A DNA stretch of 64,000 nt from Priestia filamentosa (GTDB lineage Bacteria; Bacillota; Bacilli; Bacillales; Bacillaceae_H), in NCBI RefSeq assembly GCF_900177535.1, contig NZ_FXAJ01000006.1, positions 173,831-237,830 on the forward strand, in the 5' to 3' direction. The notes beneath the pieces are model-generated. The model was given only the letters and a program-made list of their open reading frames with translations. It was not told where the DNA came from and did not search any database. This document shows, piece after piece, positions 1 to 7,697 of the stretch. Positions within the stretch are counted from its first letter, which is position 1; each line of letters opens with the position of its first letter. The position numbers and the translations under genes are program-made.

Positions 1-114
1 TGCGCAAACTGGTGTTGTTTCAGCTTGAACGTCTCCGCTTCCTTGAATCATTTCCATTTCTTCTACTGTTAATTCTTCAAAACTTGGGCCTGCTGTATTC
101 ATATTTTTATTCAT
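1..114 (-). CDS. Cytolysin large-subunit-like lanthipeptide precursor, second copy (partial)
   Basis: The gene enters the window at 114 and runs off the left edge, so only the first 38 codons are visible: the leader and the first six core residues (TTPVCA). The leader carries EELTVEEMEMIQGSGDVQAE, the same cleavage region as in the complete copy at 145-357. The two copies differ at only 5 of 114 aligned bases and share nearly identical upstream sequence with a GAGGAG ribosome binding site. The start-to-start spacing is 243 bp, so this is a recent tandem duplication. By family analogy the product is a class II (LanM-modified) lanthipeptide precursor. The rest of the core, and any lanM, transporter or protease genes, lie outside. 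Confidence 0.85.
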   Translation of the reverse strand, partial: MNKNMNTAGPSFEELTVEEMEMIQGSGDVQAETTPVCA

Positions 115-144
115 TTTAATTCTCCTCTTCTCTTTTTATTTTAA

Positions 145-357
145 TTAACAACTTTTTAGTGAGACTACAACTGTTACACCTGTAAAGATTCCTCCACCAA
201 CATAGCCGCATGCTGCTGAACTTGCTGCCGCTGTTGCTGCTATTGCACAAACTGGAGTTGTTTCAGCTTGAACGTCTCCGCTTCCTTGAATCATTTCCAT
301 TTCTTCTACTGTTAATTCCTCAAAACTTGGACCTGCTGTATTCATCTTTTTATTCAT
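145..357 (-). CDS. Cytolysin large-subunit (CylLL)-like lanthipeptide precursor
   Basis: This 70-residue precursor has a leader of about 32 residues ending in GSGDVQAE and a 38-residue core. The core begins TTPVC, has a central SSAAC and ends SLKSC. From memory, the Enterococcus faecalis cytolysin large-subunit core is identical except for about three positions (V to I, W to Y, H to S). Core Cys5, Cys18 and Cys38 with Thr1/Thr2, Ser14/Ser15 and Ser34 keep the pattern for three (methyl)lanthionine rings. In cytolysin the leader is cut after the Gly-Ser by the transporter CylB, and GDVQAE is then removed by the extracellular protease CylA; the same two sites are present here. The gene follows the small-subunit-like gene, consistent with a two-component toxin or bacteriocin. 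Ribosome binding site GAGGAG; stop TAA. Confidence 0.93.
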   Translation of the reverse strand: MNKKMNTAGPSFEELTVEEMEMIQGSGDVQAETTPVCAIAATAAASSAACGYVGGGIFTGVTVVVSLKSC

Positions 358-408
358 TTTAATTCTCCTCTTCTTTTTTATTTTTTAGTTTTTATATTTT
401 AGTTCTCG

Positions 409-570
409 TTAGCAACCTGCCGCTGAAACTAACGCTCCTACACCTAAACCAATTGTGAAACATACGGGAGTTGTTTCAGCTTGAACATCTCCGCTTCCTT
501 GGATTGTTTCCATTTCTTTTACTGTTAACTCTTCAAAACTTGGACCCGCATATGAATTGTTTTTTTCCAT
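409..570 (-). CDS. Cytolysin small-subunit (CylLS)-like lanthipeptide precursor
   Basis: A 53-codon gene read by hand on the minus strand. The leader contains GPSFEELTVKEMETIQGSG and GDVQAE. The 21-residue core starts TTPVCFTIGLGVGAL and ends VSAAGC. The cytolysin small-subunit core, from memory, is TTPACFTIGLGVGALFSAKF plus C: same length, about 17 of 21 identical. Cys5 and Cys21 with Thr1/Thr2 and Ser17 keep the two-ring pattern. The start has a well placed GAGGTG, and it is the first gene of the cluster in transcription order. Lys19-Phe20 of the enterococcal peptide are replaced by Ala-Gly, so activity may differ. Confidence 0.93.
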   Translation of the reverse strand: MEKNNSYAGPSFEELTVKEMETIQGSGDVQAETTPVCFTIGLGVGALVSAAGC

Positions 571-593
571 TTCATTCACCTCGTTATTTTTTT

Positions 594-608
594 AGAACGT
601 GTCGTTCT
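594..608. promoter_or_regulatory. Inverted repeat upstream of lanthipeptide genes
   Basis: AGAACG-TGT-CGTTCT is a perfect 6-bp dyad lying 24 bp upstream of the small-subunit start, inside the likely 5' leader. A TATAGT-like -10 element is readable on the minus strand at 617-622, with no good TTGACA at the expected distance. A repressor site, in the way CylR2 controls the enterococcal cytolysin promoter, is an inference. The remaining 571-863 interval shows only this site and two hairpins. Confidence 0.4.
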
Positions 609-702
609 ATATCTAAACTATACAAGCATCTCCTTATTCTTTGTTTATTTAGTCATAAGACGTTAACTCTTGCTCTTAAACGATTATTCTCGAAATAAAA
701 AA

Positions 703-726
703 GACGTTTATGAATTCATAAACGTC
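703..726. terminator. Perfect 24-bp palindrome, terminator-like
   Basis: A perfect palindrome (GACGTTTATGAA and its complement) flanked by A-runs on the left and CCCCTTTT on the right. Read on the minus strand it is followed by TTTTTTATTT, as for an intrinsic terminator that would insulate the lanthipeptide genes from upstream transcription. A protein-binding role is also possible. Confidence 0.5.
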
Positions 727-810
727 CCCTTTTATCTATACCTATATATAGTTATTTATTTTTTACAAAAGAGTAGGATGTTTCCCAAGATTATTGAACC
801 ACTTAATTAA

Positions 811-846
811 GAAAAAGCCCTTTCTCTTTATTTAGAAAAAGGACTC
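811..846 (-). terminator. Terminator of the aminotransferase gene
   Basis: On the minus strand GTCCTTTTTC pairs with GAAAGGGC around an AT-rich loop and is followed by TTTTTC. It lies just past the stop codon at 864. Confidence 0.7.
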
Positions 847-863
847 TAGTTTAGAATATATTT

Positions 864-2150
864 TTATTTTTCTGCTAAAAGCTTCTCAACGCTCACGATT
901 TGAACGCAAAGGCAGAAGATTTCAATTGCTTTTGATAGCTCTTCAAGAGATGGGAATGTTGGAGCAAGACGAATATTGCGGTCTTTTGGATCTTTGCCAT
1001 ACGGATATGTTGCACCAGCTCCTGTTAATTTCACACCTGCTTCACCAGCTAGTTGAACAGTTTTCTTAGCGCATCCTTCTAATGTATTCAAGCTAATAAA
1101 ATAACCACCATTAGGCTTTTTCCATGAAGCAATGCCTTTATCACCAAGTTCCTCACTTAACAGTTGGAGCACTCTATCAAACTTTGGTTTAATAATGCTT
1201 GCATGTTTCTCCATGTGTGCTTTTAGATTGTCTGTATTCTTAAAGAACTTTACATGACGAAGCTGATTAATTTTATCAGGACCAATTGTTTGAACAAACA
1301 TTTGTGTGCGGAAGAAATCCAAGTTATTTTCACTTGCTGCCATCATAGCAACACCAGAACCTGGGAATGTCACTTTTGATGTTGAACTAAATATAATCAC
1401 ACGGTCAGGGTTTCCTGCTTCTTCACAAGCTGTGAAAATATTTTTAAGTTCATCTGGAGTATCTGTTAGATGATGAATTGCATATGCATTATCCCAGAAA
1501 AGTCTAAAGTCTCTTGCTTTTGTTTTCATGTTTGCAAGTCTTTCTACAACTTCATTTGAGTACGTAATACCATCAGGGTTACTATACTTTGGCACGCACC
1601 ACATGCCTTTAATCGTTTCATCTTCTCCGACAAGCTTTTCAACTTGGTCCATGTCTGGTCCATCTTCTAGCATATCGATTACAATCATTTCGATATTGAA
1701 TAGCTCACAAATAGCAAAATGACGGTCATATCCTGGACTTGGGCATAGGAATTTTACAGTCGGGAATTTAATCCACGGAACTTCACTTCCATATACGCCG
1801 TGAAACATTGCTCTTGAAACTGTATCATGCATCATTGTTAGACTTGAATTTCCACCAATGATCACATTTTTAGGATTCACTTCAAGAATGCTTGCAAAAA
1901 ATTCTTTTGCCTCAGGAATTCCCTCAAGACCTCCGTAGTTACGTGTATCGACTCCATCTGCTGTTTTCAAGTTGCTATTAGATGTTACAGTATCAAGCAT
2001 TTCCAAAGAAAGATCAAGCTGTTCAGTACAAGGCTTTCCTCTAGACATATCTAGATTTAGATTTTGGCTTTTGTACTCTTCATATTTTTCTTTCAATTCT
2101 GTTTGTAATGCTTCTAATTCAGAAACTGCTAAACTATTAAAGTTACTCAA
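864..2150 (-). CDS. PLP-dependent aminotransferase, aspartate type Ic family
   Basis: A 428-residue fold-type I aminotransferase of the MocR-like/aspartate-aminotransferase Ic group, as in the Corynebacterium aspartate aminotransferase. These enzymes transfer the amino group of aspartate to 2-oxoglutarate in the cytosol. Visible sites: substrate loop SRGKP near residue 36-40, NYGGLEGIPE near 71-80, the PLP-contacting Asp220-Asn-Ala-Tyr223, and Lys259 in STSKVTFPGSG as the expected Schiff-base lysine. The start is TTG, eight bases after GGAGG. It is monocistronic between its own terminator and the beta-helix gene, with no sign of a link to the lanthipeptide cluster. Substrate specificity is from family only. 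Confidence 0.85.
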   Translation of the reverse strand: MSNFNSLAVSELEALQTELKEKYEEYKSQNLNLDMSRGKPCTEQLDLSLEMLDTVTSNSNLKTADGVDTRNYGGLEGIPEAKEFFASILEVNPKNVIIGGNSSLTMMHDTVSRAMFHGVYGSEVPWIKFPTVKFLCPSPGYDRHFAICELFNIEMIVIDMLEDGPDMDQVEKLVGEDETIKGMWCVPKYSNPDGITYSNEVVERLANMKTKARDFRLFWDNAYAIHHLTDTPDELKNIFTACEEAGNPDRVIIFSSTSKVTFPGSGVAMMAASENNLDFFRTQMFVQTIGPDKINQLRHVKFFKNTDNLKAHMEKHASIIKPKFDRVLQLLSEELGDKGIASWKKPNGGYFISLNTLEGCAKKTVQLAGEAGVKLTGAGATYPYGKDPKDRNIRLAPTFPSLEELSKAIEIFCLCVQIVSVEKLLAEK

Positions 2151-2320
2151 GCTGATTGCCTCCTGTTTTGTGGTCTTCTATTAAGTTCACCTTTATACAC
2201 TAATATACTATCAGATAATTTGCATTTTGTTTTATATAATCCTGTTTTTTTCAAGTAGAATACTTATATTTTTTCTCTATTTAGAATAATCCTCTACATT
2301 TAAGTTAATTATCCCCAAAA

Positions 2321-5011
2321 TCACTCTTCTTCCCTACATACTGATTGAAGATCAAGAAAGGTTACTACTTTTTCAATTGGTGATACATGTTCAGTACTCA
2401 ATGATTTTGCTAGACGACAATCTACACTTTTCATAGCTTGTTCTCCAATATACCGAGCAAAAGCTGCATTTTCAAAGTGGGAATTACGATTCTCATATTT
2501 TTGAATGTAATAAGAAAGCAGAAAGTTATAAGCACTCGCATCAATGGTATATCCTTTTTTATATAGCAATCTCTCACTAATCTCCATAAGCTCAAAAGGA
2601 GTATATTCTTGAAAGTGAAAATGCCTAGAAAAGAGACTATTCCAACGGGGATTTAGAAAGAAAAATTTCTTGATTTCTTCTTCAGATCCCGCAATAATCA
2701 CAATAAATTTGCTTTCCTTATCTTTTAATTCTCTTAAAAGAACGTTAAGAGCTTCAAGTTCAATATTGTTTGGTGTTTCTTTATGTTCAAAGGAAGATAT
2801 TTCGTCAATGAGAAGAATACCGCCCATTGCCTCATTCATTTTCTGCTTCATTTTTTCAGCTGTTGTATCAATAGATAAGCTGCCAAGCTCTTCTCTGCTC
2901 ACTTTTACGATGTGGCCCTTTTCTAATACACCCATTGTTTTATAGAGGTTCCCAAGCAGCCCTGCTATCGTATTTTTTCCTGTCCCAGAATTTCCATAAA
3001 AAACAGTATGCTCAGCCTTTAATTTAGTGTCTGGCCCGAACTTCTGGATATAATGAATCATTCTTTTAATTTGTTCTTTTACATTATTCATACCAATTAA
3101 ATTATCCAGCTCATTTAAAAACTTTTCAAATTTAAGAGATATTATCTCACTTTTCTCACCTATGATTTTTGTCTTGCTATCTTCTGAGATAATAATGTTA
3201 TCCTTTTCGTTTGAATAAAGCCGACAATTCTCAATTGTTCCGCTTCCTTTCTCCGTTGCCCATATTCCCCAGTTTTTAGCATGATGAACATCACAGCTCC
3301 GAATAAGAGGATTTCCCTCACTCATAATCTTGACATTCTGATAACCGTTATGGTGAATCTGACAGTTTTCAATTAACCCTAAGCCGCCTTCTTTTACCCA
3401 TACACCGTTCTGTTCAGCTTCATAAAGATGACAACCTTCGATAACAGGATTTGCTTTGTCTGCAATAGCAACATTTGAGAAACGATGACGGTAAATTTCA
3501 CAATCTATGAAAATTCCGAGTCCACTTTCTGTTACCCATACTCCATGCTGCTTGCCTTCATAAATTCTGCAGTTTTTAAAAATAGGGTTTGCACCTTGAG
3601 CAGCACCTGCATTGGTATACATATGTCCATAAATATGACAGCCTTCAATAATTCCGAGCCCTCTTTCTTCAACCCATACTCCACTTTCCTTCCCATTATA
3701 AATATGGCAGCTTCTTATAACAGGATCTCCTTCTGTCACAATCTTTACATTTGCAAAGATATTATTGTAAATATAACTTTTTTCGATTACACCTCTCCCT
3801 TTCTCTTTGATCCATATACCGTTTTGAGCTCCATCGTATATGTGAGAAGCTCGTATAATAGGACTTCCTTCATGAGTAATACCAACGTTAGAATATGTAT
3901 TACTATAAATTTTACAGTTTTCTATCGTCCCGTAACCTTTTAATGAGACCCATATACCGCTTTGCATACTTCTATAAATAGTACAGCCTTCAATAGATGG
4001 ATCTCCTTCATGTGAAATGTCGATGTTAGAAGCTTTATTATTATAAATTTCACTATTTGAAAAAGATCCTTCTCCTTTTTTAGAGACCCACACGCCACAG
4101 CTTTCACCATCATAGATTTTGCAGCTCATTATCATTGGATTTCCGCTATTTGTCACGCCTACGTTTGGGTATTTATTGCGATAAATCTCACAGTCCTGCA
4201 ATGTTCCTTTTCCACCCTCCGTTACCCAAACCCCATTTTGACTGCTTTCGTAAATATGACATTTCCGAACAATTGGATTCCCTTCGTGAACTATACAAAC
4301 GTTTGAATAGGTGTTTCCGTATATGACACAGTCGTCAATAATTCCCTTTCCTCTTTCTGTAATCCATATACCACTTTCTTTTCCGTCATAGATTTTGCAG
4401 CTTTTTATTAAAGGATCTCCCTCACTCCCAATCCACACATTTGCAAAATCATTATGATAGATCTCACAGTCTTCGATAATGCCCGATGCTTTCTTATCTA
4501 TTAAGAGTCCGTTTTCTTTATTCGCATAGATTTTTCCTCGAATGATAATGGGAGTTGCCTCTTCTGTAACAAACATGCCAATCCCTTGGACATCATGTAT
4601 CAAACAGTTATTAATAATGGGCGCTGTATGCTTATTATAAATTCGTATACCTCCTCCAACGTCAGAACGCACAATACAATCTTTAATATGAATCGATCCT
4701 GTTGGAATTTCGATTGCATAATAGTCATTAAGATTATCGTATTTTCCTCTTTGATGGATTGTTAGCCCTTTAATAGTAGCAAGCTCTGTTTGTACAATAA
4801 TCGGTGATTCATGCTCACTGTAAATCAACACTTCTTGTGGTGCTCCTTTTCCAATAATCTCTACATTTCGATCAATAATTAAACTCTCACGGTACATTCC
4901 AGGCTCTACTAAGATTTTCGCTCCATGTTCAGCATTTTTTAGTGCTTCTCCAATTGTTTTATATTTTGAAAATATCTTCTGTGAAACGGTTAACGTCTTC
5001 CTATTAAACAT
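2321..5011 (-). CDS. Right-handed beta-helix protein fused to a CbxX/SpoVK-like AAA+ ATPase
   Basis: An 896-residue protein with no signal peptide or membrane segment. Residues about 1-140 look like a pectin-lyase-type cap (YKTIGEALKNAEHGAKILVE). Ten consecutive 46-residue units follow, each two 23-residue coils of the pattern GDPxIxxCxIYxxxxxGVWVxExG then GxIExCxIYxNxYxNVxI, to about residue 640. The C-terminal 250 residues match the CbxX/CfqX/SpoVK AAA+ family: Walker A GNSGTGKNT at 673-681, Walker B GILLIDEI with Asp736-Glu737, then an arginine-containing NPRWNSLFSRHF segment. The Walker A lysine is followed by Asn680 where Thr/Ser is normal. Function is unknown to me; a cytosolic remodelling ATPase using the beta-helix as a recognition arm is an inference. 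The start has only a GGTGAG close to ATG. Confidence 0.85.
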   Translation of the reverse strand: MFNRKTLTVSQKIFSKYKTIGEALKNAEHGAKILVEPGMYRESLIIDRNVEIIGKGAPQEVLIYSEHESPIIVQTELATIKGLTIHQRGKYDNLNDYYAIEIPTGSIHIKDCIVRSDVGGGIRIYNKHTAPIINNCLIHDVQGIGMFVTEEATPIIIRGKIYANKENGLLIDKKASGIIEDCEIYHNDFANVWIGSEGDPLIKSCKIYDGKESGIWITERGKGIIDDCVIYGNTYSNVCIVHEGNPIVRKCHIYESSQNGVWVTEGGKGTLQDCEIYRNKYPNVGVTNSGNPMIMSCKIYDGESCGVWVSKKGEGSFSNSEIYNNKASNIDISHEGDPSIEGCTIYRSMQSGIWVSLKGYGTIENCKIYSNTYSNVGITHEGSPIIRASHIYDGAQNGIWIKEKGRGVIEKSYIYNNIFANVKIVTEGDPVIRSCHIYNGKESGVWVEERGLGIIEGCHIYGHMYTNAGAAQGANPIFKNCRIYEGKQHGVWVTESGLGIFIDCEIYRHRFSNVAIADKANPVIEGCHLYEAEQNGVWVKEGGLGLIENCQIHHNGYQNVKIMSEGNPLIRSCDVHHAKNWGIWATEKGSGTIENCRLYSNEKDNIIISEDSKTKIIGEKSEIISLKFEKFLNELDNLIGMNNVKEQIKRMIHYIQKFGPDTKLKAEHTVFYGNSGTGKNTIAGLLGNLYKTMGVLEKGHIVKVSREELGSLSIDTTAEKMKQKMNEAMGGILLIDEISSFEHKETPNNIELEALNVLLRELKDKESKFIVIIAGSEEEIKKFFFLNPRWNSLFSRHFHFQEYTPFELMEISERLLYKKGYTIDASAYNFLLSYYIQKYENRNSHFENAAFARYIGEQAMKSVDCRLAKSLSTEHVSPIEKVVTFLDLQSVCREEE

Positions 5012-5169
5012 CTCTCACCATCCGTTCTTCTGCTCTGAATTTACTCACATTTTATCATGGTAAACAAATAACAAACACTTTTTAATTTCAAATAAGTTCC
5101 ATTTTTTATCGTAAGGAAACCTAAAGAATTCTGCCTCCTATAATATTACATGTAACTTTTTGAGATAGT

Positions 5170-5200
5170 AAAAAGGGACTCTTTTTAAGAATCCCTTTTA
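5170..5200. terminator. Terminator-like hairpin, bidirectional
   Basis: AAAAGGGA pairs with TCCCTTTT around a short AT loop. T-runs are present for either direction. Confidence 0.45.
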
Positions 5201-5375
5201 TACGAATATATGCTTTACATTTTTCTTCTATTACTTTTCAACAAAATGATAGCCCATATACTCGGGAACAACTTAGATGAATCTATTCAAGATAAATTAG
5301 TCTTAATGCTTTTAGGTAACTTACTTTATCTCACTCTGCTTCTTAGTTAGGAACTATAAAAAATTCGAATTAAAG

Positions 5376-5414
5376 AAAAAAACTCCATATGCTACTAAAA
5401 GCATAGGAGTTTTA
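5376..5414 (-). terminator. Terminator of the ureide operon
   Basis: Minus strand ACTCC-TATGC pairs with GCATA-TGGAGT and is followed by TTTTTTTC, directly after the allantoinase stop. Confidence 0.75.
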
Positions 5415-5422
5415 AAAGACTA

Positions 5423-6793
5423 TTAAACATAGAGACTGTTTTCGGGTTTCAGCCACTTACGGTCCGCTTGTTTATCTATTTCCCCATCTTTAAACACAAG
5501 CTTTCCTCTATTCATAGTCCCCACTACTTTACACGGGAACGTGTGACCTATATATAAGCTTTCTTTATGCTTAGCATAATAATTTTCTGCCGTAACAGTA
5601 TATGATTCGTCTAATGTAACAAAAGCAAAATCTGCATCTGCTCCTTTGGCAATGTGCCCTTTTCGATCAGAGATTCCAAACCGTTCAGCAGGATTTGAAG
5701 CAGTCCACTTTGCTACTTTTTCAAATGGAATATTGTGCGCTAAAGAAAGCTCAATAGAAGCAAGAAGAGAAAACTGCCCACCACTAATTCCGCCCCATGC
5801 TTCAAAAAGGTTATGAACATTAGGATCTTTTAAGTCATATGGACACGGTGAATGATCAGATGAAATCATATCAAATTGATCATTCTTCAAAAGTTCGATA
5901 AGCTTTTGTCTTTCATGGTCTTCTCTTAAAGGCGGTGCACATTTTGCAACAGCTCCAAGCTCTCTTAAGTGTCCATGATGAAATAATAAATAGTGGGGAC
6001 ACGTTTCAACAGTAATGTTCATTCCTCTTTCTTTTGCTTCTTGGATCTTTTCCATTGCTTTTGCTGAACTAATATGAACAAAATGAAGAGGACAATTTGT
6101 AAGCTCTGCATAATAGATAGCGCGTTCCACTGCCTCGACTTCCGCTGCAATTGGGCGAGTTTCTAAATAGTCATCAGCACTATACTTTCCTTCGTTCTCT
6201 TTTTCTTTTTTCAACCAGTTTGTCATACTTGCACTCTCAGAATGGAGAGCAAGTACTTTTCCGAGGCGAGCAATCTGTTTCATTCCGTCTAGCAATGTAA
6301 TATCATCAACGGCTTCAAACTCTTTGTTGCCTGTTGTAGAAAGAAAGGCTTTAAACCCAATTACACCTGATTCTGCAAGAGGCTTTAAATCTTCCTCATT
6401 TCCAGGAACAAGTCCACCCCACAGACCAAAATCTACAACAGACTTCTCATTTCCTATCCTCGCCTTTTCGTCTAATGCTTCTTTATTTACAGTAGAGGGA
6501 ATACCATTTAAAGGCATATCAAAATAAGTTGTGCATCCCCCAGCAGCCATCATCATGGAACCTGTATGAAATCCTTCCCAATGCTCTCTTCCAGGCTCAC
6601 TGAAATGTACATGAACATCAATCATCCCTGGAAAAACATATTGATGTTCTGCATCCCATTCCTGTTCTCCTTGATCTTGGAGATCTTTCTCAATTGCAGC
6701 AACTTTCCCGTCTTTAACCCCGATATCTGTCTTAACGACACCTGTTGGGAGAACAACGTTTCCATTTCGAATTACAACATCATACAAGCTCAT
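5423..6793 (-). CDS. allB: Allantoinase
   Basis: A 456-residue cyclic amidohydrolase that opens (S)-allantoin to allantoate, the entry step of ureide catabolism (B. subtilis PucH). The binuclear metal site is visible: His61-x-His63 in DVHVHFSEPG, the lysine that becomes carboxylated (Lys148 in GFKAF), His184 (LHSES), His240 (HISSA) and Asp313 (SSDHSPCP). Length fits the family. The start has AGAAGGAGA upstream and lies 28 bp after the FAH-family gene, as the last gene of a leftward operon. SSDHSPCP supports allantoinase over dihydropyrimidinase. Confidence 0.93.
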   Translation of the reverse strand: MSLYDVVIRNGNVVLPTGVVKTDIGVKDGKVAAIEKDLQDQGEQEWDAEHQYVFPGMIDVHVHFSEPGREHWEGFHTGSMMMAAGGCTTYFDMPLNGIPSTVNKEALDEKARIGNEKSVVDFGLWGGLVPGNEEDLKPLAESGVIGFKAFLSTTGNKEFEAVDDITLLDGMKQIARLGKVLALHSESASMTNWLKKEKENEGKYSADDYLETRPIAAEVEAVERAIYYAELTNCPLHFVHISSAKAMEKIQEAKERGMNITVETCPHYLLFHHGHLRELGAVAKCAPPLREDHERQKLIELLKNDQFDMISSDHSPCPYDLKDPNVHNLFEAWGGISGGQFSLLASIELSLAHNIPFEKVAKWTASNPAERFGISDRKGHIAKGADADFAFVTLDESYTVTAENYYAKHKESLYIGHTFPCKVVGTMNRGKLVFKDGEIDKQADRKWLKPENSLYV

Positions 6794-6821
6794 AAAAGTC
6801 TCTCCTTCTCTAGCTTCTTAT

Positions 6822-7697
6822 TTATTTTGCAAGTAACAAACCCACTCGTACATCATTTTTTAACGATGCTAATTCTGTCACCCGACATTCAACAACGTCT
6901 TTCTCATTAATAAGGACGGAGCCTGGTGTTCCTGTCAAAATTATATCGCCAGGATTAAGCGTCATAATACTTGAAAAAAACTCGAGGAGCCAAAGTGGGT
7001 CGTACATCATATTTGAGACTGTATTACTGTGCTTAACTTCTCCATTTAGCACTGTCTCTACTTTAATTTTATTAAGAGAAGAAAACTCATCTAAAGTCAC
7101 AAAGGAACTCCCAATGCTACAAAATGTATCAAAGCTTTTAGAACGCTGTAGATAGCGAGGGTTTTTCCCATGAATATCTTTTGCTGTAACATCTAGTGCT
7201 GTTGTAAAACCCGCAATAAACTCCTTTGCATCTTCCTGTTTTACATTTTTACATTGTTTTCCTATTACAATGGCAAGCTCTCCTTCTGCTGTCACTTCCT
7301 TTGATTGAACAGGAAGTAAAATAGGTTGATTTGGACCAACAAGGGTAGAGCTTGGTTTTGTGAACATTACGGGCTCTTCTTCTGGAAGCTTACCAGAAAG
7401 CTCAATTGCTTTTTCTACATAGTTCATTCCGACACCTAAAACAGTACTAGGATTTTTACAAAGGGCGATTTCAACAGCTTCCTCTTTTATAGAAGGAAAA
7501 ACGCTTAGCTTTTGTTTTCCTTCTGTTTTATACCATGTGCAAAGCTCGCTGAATTGTCCTTCTCTTAGTAAAGAGACGAAGTCTTCTTCGAAGCACATGC
7601 CTTCCATTTCATTAATAGTTTCAATAGAAATAAAACGATTATCATGAGTGAGGGCTATCGTTTCTTTTCCTTCTATACTTAAAGCAGCTAATTTCAT
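6822..7697 (-). CDS. Fumarylacetoacetate hydrolase (FAH)-family protein
   Basis: A 291-residue protein with an N-terminal extension and a C-terminal FAH-type catalytic domain. The metal ligands of the family are recognisable (EGELAIVIGK for the Glu-x-Glu pair, ALDVTAKDI for the Asp). The motif that normally reads GxNYxxH reads GMNYVEKAIE, so the usual catalytic His is Lys. FAH-family enzymes hydrolyse or decarboxylate short 2-oxo acids. Its place between the amidase and allantoinase suggests a role in clearing a ureide-derived C2-C4 acid, but no substrate can be assigned. It overlaps the amidase stop by 4 bp, so the two are probably translationally coupled. Confidence 0.8.
   Translation of the reverse strand: MKLAALSIEGKETIALTHDNRFISIETINEMEGMCFEEDFVSLLREGQFSELCTWYKTEGKQKLSVFPSIKEEAVEIALCKNPSTVLGVGMNYVEKAIELSGKLPEEEPVMFTKPSSTLVGPNQPILLPVQSKEVTAEGELAIVIGKQCKNVKQEDAKEFIAGFTTALDVTAKDIHGKNPRYLQRSKSFDTFCSIGSSFVTLDEFSSLNKIKVETVLNGEVKHSNTVSNMMYDPLWLLEFFSSIMTLNPGDIILTGTPGSVLINEKDVVECRVTELASLKNDVRVGLLLAK

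Larger units (their letters stand above)
5012..5422. other. Intergenic interval with two hairpins
   Basis: Between the allantoinase end and the beta-helix gene. It holds two terminator-like hairpins (listed separately) and presumably the promoter of the beta-helix gene. A 34-codon ORF at 5246-5350 (+) has no ribosome binding site and was not called. Confidence 0.6.

Noticed and set aside
471..698. Plus-strand ORF of 75 codons across the small-subunit lanthipeptide gene
   Set aside because: It is the antisense of the minus-strand precursor gene and its leader, with no ribosome binding site.
779..811. ATGTTTCCCAA segment resembling one near 33840, as a possible repeat
   Set aside because: Only about ten bases are shared; too short to support a repeat.
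3485..3943. Plus-strand ORF of 152 codons inside the beta-helix gene
   Set aside because: Antisense shadow created by the repeated coding pattern; no known domain or start signal.
2321..5011. Regular repeats that could suggest a CRISPR array or satellite
   Set aside because: The 138-bp period is a protein repeat (46 residues) with diverged DNA and an uninterrupted reading frame.
5246..5350. 34-codon plus-strand ORF starting MIAHILGNN
   Set aside because: No ribosome binding site, no recognisable family, and length expected by chance.
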